64,000 bases of DNA from Streptomyces sp. D2-8 (lineage in GTDB: Bacteria; Actinomycetota; Actinomycetes; Streptomycetales; Streptomycetaceae). Below, one piece after another: positions 59,414-64,000 of the stretch. The first letter of the stretch is position 1. The number at the start of each line of letters is the position of its first letter. The notes beneath the pieces were generated by a model. That model saw only the letters and a list, made by a program, of their open reading frames with translations. It was not told where the DNA came from and did not search any database. Both the position numbers and the translations under genes were made by a program. The stretch is taken from positions 1 through 64,000 of the forward strand of contig NZ_JAAHBP010000009.1 of NCBI RefSeq assembly GCF_023184515.1. Direction: 5' to 3'.

Positions 59414-60871
59414 ATGTCGCAGCGCGTGCTCACCACCGAGTCCGGCGCCCCCGTCGCCGACAACCAGAACTCCGCCACCGCCGGCGTCGGCGGCCCGCTC
59501 CTGCTCCAGGACCAGCATCTGCTGGAGAAGCTGGCGCGCTTCAACCGCGAGCGCATCCCGGAGCGGGTGGTGCACGCCCGCGGCTCGGGCGCGTACGGCC
59601 ACTTCGAAGTGACCGACGACGTCACGGACTTCACCCACGCCGACTTCCTCAGCGCGGTCGGCAAGCGCACCGAGGTGTTCCTGCGCTTCTCGACCGTCGC
59701 CGACTCGCTCGGCGGCGCGGACGCGGTGCGCGACCCGCGCGGTTTCGCGGTGAAGTTCTACACCGAGGAGGGCAATTACGACCTCGTCGGGAACAACACC
59801 CCGGTGTTCTTCATCAAGGACCCGATCAAGTTCCCGGACTTCATCCACTCGCAGAAGCGCGACCCGTTCACCGGCCGTCAGGAGCCGGACAACGTCTGGG
59901 ACTTCTGGGCGCACTCCCCCGAGGCCACGCACCAGGTGACCTGGCTGATGGGCGACCGCGGCATCCCGGCCTCCTACCGGCACATGAACGGCTACGGCTC
60001 GCACACCTACCAGTGGACGAACAGCCGGGGCGAGGCCTTCTTCGTCAAGTACCACTTCAAGACAAACCAGGGCGTCCGCTCCCTGAGCAGCGAGCAGGCC
60101 GCCGAGATCGCCGGCAAGGACCCCAACTCGCACCAGACGGACCTGCTCCAGGCCATCGAGCGGGGCGTGCACCCGTCCTGGACCCTCTACGTCCAGCTGA
60201 TGCCGGCGGCCGAGGCGGCGGAGTACCGCTTCAACCCGTTCGACCTGACCAAGGTGTGGCCGCACCAGGACTACCCGCTCAAGCGCGTGGGCCGGCTGGT
60301 GCTGGACCGCAACCCGGACAACGTCTTCGCCGAGGTCGAGCAGGCCGCGTTCTCCCCGAACAACTTCGTGCCGGGCATCGGCCCCTCCCCGGACAAGATG
60401 CTCCAGGGCCGCCTGTTCGCCTACGCGGACGCCCACCGCTACCGCCTGGGCGTCAACCACACGCTGCTGGCCGTCAACGCGCCGAGGGCCACGACCGCGC
60501 GGAACTACGGCCGGGACGGTCTCATGGCGTCCAACGCCCAGGGCCGGCACGCGAAGAACTACGAGCCGAACTCCTACGACGGCCCGGCCGAGACCGGCCG
60601 CCCGCTGTCGGCGCCGCTGGCGGTGAACGGCCACACGGGCACCCACGAGGCGCCCCCGCACGCCAAGGACGACGACTTCTTCCAGGCCGGTGAGCTGTTC
60701 CGGCTGATGTCCGCCGAGGAGAAGTCCCGCCTGGTCGCGAACATCGCCGGGGGCCTGTCCCAGGTCTCCCGCGACGACGTGATCGAGAAGAACCTCGCGC
60801 ACTTCCACGCCGCCGACCCCGAGTACGGGCGGCGCGTGGAGGAGGCGGTCCGCGCCCTGCGCGAGGACTGA
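59414..60871 (+). CDS. katA: Catalase (monofunctional haem, small-subunit clade 3)
   Basis: 485 residues. Catalytic His in RVVHARGSGAYG, Asn in NNTPVFFIKDPIKFPDFIHS, and proximal haem Tyr in RLFAYADAHRYRLGVNHTLL. Clade 3 small-subunit type. H2O2 is made by uricase; sharing a promoter element with the uricase operon and lying in the glyoxylate arm suggests that this catalase detoxifies purine oxidation. ATG 59414 (GGAAGG upstream). Confidence 0.96.
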   Translation: MSQRVLTTESGAPVADNQNSATAGVGGPLLLQDQHLLEKLARFNRERIPERVVHARGSGAYGHFEVTDDVTDFTHADFLSAVGKRTEVFLRFSTVADSLGGADAVRDPRGFAVKFYTEEGNYDLVGNNTPVFFIKDPIKFPDFIHSQKRDPFTGRQEPDNVWDFWAHSPEATHQVTWLMGDRGIPASYRHMNGYGSHTYQWTNSRGEAFFVKYHFKTNQGVRSLSSEQAAEIAGKDPNSHQTDLLQAIERGVHPSWTLYVQLMPAAEAAEYRFNPFDLTKVWPHQDYPLKRVGRLVLDRNPDNVFAEVEQAAFSPNNFVPGIGPSPDKMLQGRLFAYADAHRYRLGVNHTLLAVNAPRATTARNYGRDGLMASNAQGRHAKNYEPNSYDGPAETGRPLSAPLAVNGHTGTHEAPPHAKDDDFFQAGELFRLMSAEEKSRLVANIAGGLSQVSRDDVIEKNLAHFHAADPEYGRRVEEAVRALRED

Positions 60872-60876
60872 ACTCC

Positions 60877-60943
60877 CTGATCGTGTCCGACCGCCCGGGG
60901 CGACCCGGATGAGGGGTGGTCCCCCGGGCACGGACACGGTCAG
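60877..60943 (+). terminator. Imperfect hairpin after catalase
   Basis: Arms 60877-60889 (CTGATCGTGTCCG) and 60931-60943 pair with a single wobble (T-G); the long loop has its own CCCGGGG/CCCCGGG pairing. The remainder of the 304-base gap 60872-61175 shows only G+C-rich sequence and no recognisable gene. Confidence 0.6.
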
Positions 60944-61175
60944 GGCGCGGACCGCGGCGGCTGCGAGCCAGTGCGGTGGTGAAGGGCCCGGGCCGGTTTC
61001 TCGACCTGAGGGAAGCCCGCCCGGGGCCCGTCGCACCCGCCGCGGTCCCAGTACCACCTGCCCCGCAAGGACCCCGTCCGGCGGCGCGAACGTCCTGTCG
61101 CGCCCAGCCTCGCGCCGTCGGACGGCCAGCCCTTCTCAGGGTGCGGAACCGTCCCGTTCGCAGCAGCCTGAAGGC

Positions 61176-61412
61176 ATGGCACCTCCCACCGAACATCCGC
61201 ATGTCGTGGTCCACGCCCCCGCCCTGGACGGCTCCCGCCGGGTCACCCTGGGCGAGGAGCCGCTGGGCGTCGCCACCCACACCGACGACGTCGCCGAGAT
61301 CCTGCGCCTGGCCGACCTGTACGTCACCGACGTCGCGGAGAGCGACCTGGTCGAGTGGCAGGGCGGCGGCCCGGACGACTGGCCGGGGCTGTCGGAGCAC
61401 CACGAGGCGTGA
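61176..61412 (+). CDS. Small acidic hypothetical protein
   Basis: 78 residues (MAPPTEHPHVVVHAPALDG...). Strongly acidic, with GVATHTDDVAEILRLADLYVTDV and VEWQGGGPDDWPGL. AAGG sits directly before the ATG. Probably a streptomycete-conserved small protein; no function known. A terminator hairpin follows. Confidence 0.75.
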   Translation: MAPPTEHPHVVVHAPALDGSRRVTLGEEPLGVATHTDDVAEILRLADLYVTDVAESDLVEWQGGGPDDWPGLSEHHEA

Positions 61413-61469
61413 GCGCGCCTACGGCACCGGTCGCACACCCCGTACGGAACCCTCAAATCGACCTCTGAA

Positions 61470-61506
61470 CCCGGCCCCGGGGGCTTCAACCGCCCCCGGG
61501 GCCGGG
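61470..61506 (+). terminator. Terminator after the small acidic gene
   Basis: Arms 61470-61484 (CCCGGCCCCGGGGGC) and 61492-61506 form a perfect 15-bp stem with a 7-base loop. Confidence 0.85.
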
Positions 61507-61570
61507 CACATTCTCGGCACACGGGGCCCGTCGGCACGGGGGCGGCGGGCCCCGTCACGGGGGTGAAGCC

Positions 61571-62188
61571 ATGGGCGACGGTACGGCGGTCCGGCTGGAG
61601 CCGCACGAGATCGCACTGCTGGGGGAAGGCCCGCGGGCCGCCGTCACCGTCGCCGTGGTGGATCTGCATCTGCGGGGCCTGGTGGAGGCGGACCGGCCCG
61701 GGACGATCCGGGCCGGTGTTCTGGACGCCGCACGGGCGGAGCAGCCGCCCTCCGGCCTCGCGTCCGCGGTGCTCGCCGCCCTGCGCGCGCCCGCCGCTCC
61801 CAGGGCCTTGGTGAAGGATCCGGACATCCGGCTCGCGGTGGCCGTCATGCGCATTCCGCTCGCGGAGGCGGGACTGCTGCGTTGCCCCCTGCTCGGCGCC
61901 ACCCGCGCCGCCCGCCGCCACGTCCGCGACCTGCGGCACGTCCACCCTCTGCCGACGAGCAGGCACGGCCTGACCGACCAGGAACGGCTGCTGCTGGTCG
62001 CCCTGCACAGCGAGGCGGCCCTGCGGCTGCTGGTGCCGCGCTTCGCCCTGCGGGCGGGTCTGGTCCGCCGGGCCGAGGTGGGCGGCGCGGGCCTCCTCAA
62101 GCACTCGCCGCGCGGGACGGGCAGCGGCGGTGGCGGCGTCTTCTCCTGTGGTGGAGGCGGTGGAAGCGGTGGAGGCGGCGGGGAGTGA
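61571..62188 (+). CDS. TIGR04222-like Gly-rich protein
   Basis: 205 residues. The first 160 are Ala/Leu/Arg-rich with helices (EIALLGEGPRAAVTVAVVDLHLRGL, LLLVALHSEAALRLLVPRFAL) and the end is an extreme Gly-rich tail with one Cys (GGGGVFSCGGGGGSGGGGGE). This head-plus-Gly/Cys-tail layout recalls the TIGR04222 family of unknown function. Start ATG 61571. Separated from convergent gcl by a terminator. Confidence 0.7.
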   Translation: MGDGTAVRLEPHEIALLGEGPRAAVTVAVVDLHLRGLVEADRPGTIRAGVLDAARAEQPPSGLASAVLAALRAPAAPRALVKDPDIRLAVAVMRIPLAEAGLLRCPLLGATRAARRHVRDLRHVHPLPTSRHGLTDQERLLLVALHSEAALRLLVPRFALRAGLVRRAEVGGAGLLKHSPRGTGSGGGGVFSCGGGGGSGGGGGE

Positions 62189-62225
62189 GGTGTTCAGGGC
62201 TCCATGGGGGCGCCGGAAACGCGAC

Positions 62226-62259
62226 AGGGGCGGCCCGTCCTCCCGGACGGGCCGCCCCT
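62226..62259. terminator. Bidirectional terminator between TIGR04222-like gene and gcl
   Basis: Arms 62226-62240 and 62245-62259 are a perfect 15-bp repeat with a 4-base loop (TCCC), lying between convergent genes. Confidence 0.9.
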
Positions 62260-62274
62260 GCTGCTGCGCGGGTG

Positions 62275-64000
<1,726 letters not shown>

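Overview
The window looks like a chromosomal segment of a Streptomyces species. It is very G+C rich, uses many GTG starts and ATGA/GTGA overlaps, and carries typical streptomycete families (DUF5753/DUF397 pair, HATPase anti-sigma regulator, HxlR and IclR regulators, an RNase Sa-type ribonuclease). From memory, the order of purine and glyoxylate genes resembles the S. coelicolor SCO62xx region; this was not checked by alignment.

Layout. 1-124: tail of a transposase-like gene. 125-5760: SNF2 helicase plus SWIM zinc-finger partner. 5849-9572: ROK sugar kinase with a small membrane protein, GntR regulator and a divergent Gfo/Idh oxidoreductase. 9589-11644: two-component system. 11822-14131: small membrane protein, secreted guanyl RNase, DHFR-like reductase, SDR. 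14184-17712: allantoicase, allantoinase and divergent IclR regulator. 17795-20825: small protein, MobA/MocA-like nucleotidyltransferase, malate synthase. 20842-28041: Rdx/SelW-like protein overlapping a HipA-like kinase gene, a FecCD permease fossil, amino-acid permease with universal stress protein, thioredoxin-like ferredoxin, and two divergent IucA/IucC (NIS) siderophore synthetases. 28087-37798: VWA membrane protein pair, HxlR regulator and aminotransferase, anti-sigma ATPase, DUF5753/DUF397 with a decayed duplicate, an HxlR-peroxiredoxin fusion facing an MFS exporter, and a thioesterase. 37953-43671: NCS2 permease, 8-oxoguanine/guanine deaminase, uricase, HIU hydrolase, OHCU decarboxylase and a small regulator unit. 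43870-57314: lytic transglycosylase-like protein, membrane-tethered sigma-like protein and a complete Mce transporter operon closed by a strong terminator. 57465-64000: hydroxypyruvate isomerase, tartronate semialdehyde reductase, catalase, two small genes and glyoxylate carboligase, which runs off the right edge.

Together the purine genes give nearly the whole route from guanine/urate to central metabolism: uptake, deamination, urate to allantoin, allantoin to ureidoglycolate and glyoxylate, then either malate (malate synthase) or glycerate (glyoxylate carboligase, isomerase, reductase). Catalase would remove the peroxide made by uricase. Xanthine dehydrogenase is not in the window.

The most interesting signal is regulatory. 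Two 15-bp palindromes recur in the promoters of this dispersed pathway. TTCCG-N5-CGGAA occurs as a strong or moderate site with a second, weaker copy exactly 21 bp away (centre to centre) at allB/allR, malate synthase, hyi and probably catalase. TCAACA-N3-TGTTGA occurs at allB, catalase and the uricase operon. allB and catalase carry both, which suggests a two-input regulon. An Mce operon of about 11 kb sits between the two arms of the pathway, preceded by a sigma-like protein whose proline-rich outer tail resembles the tail of the operon's lipoprotein.
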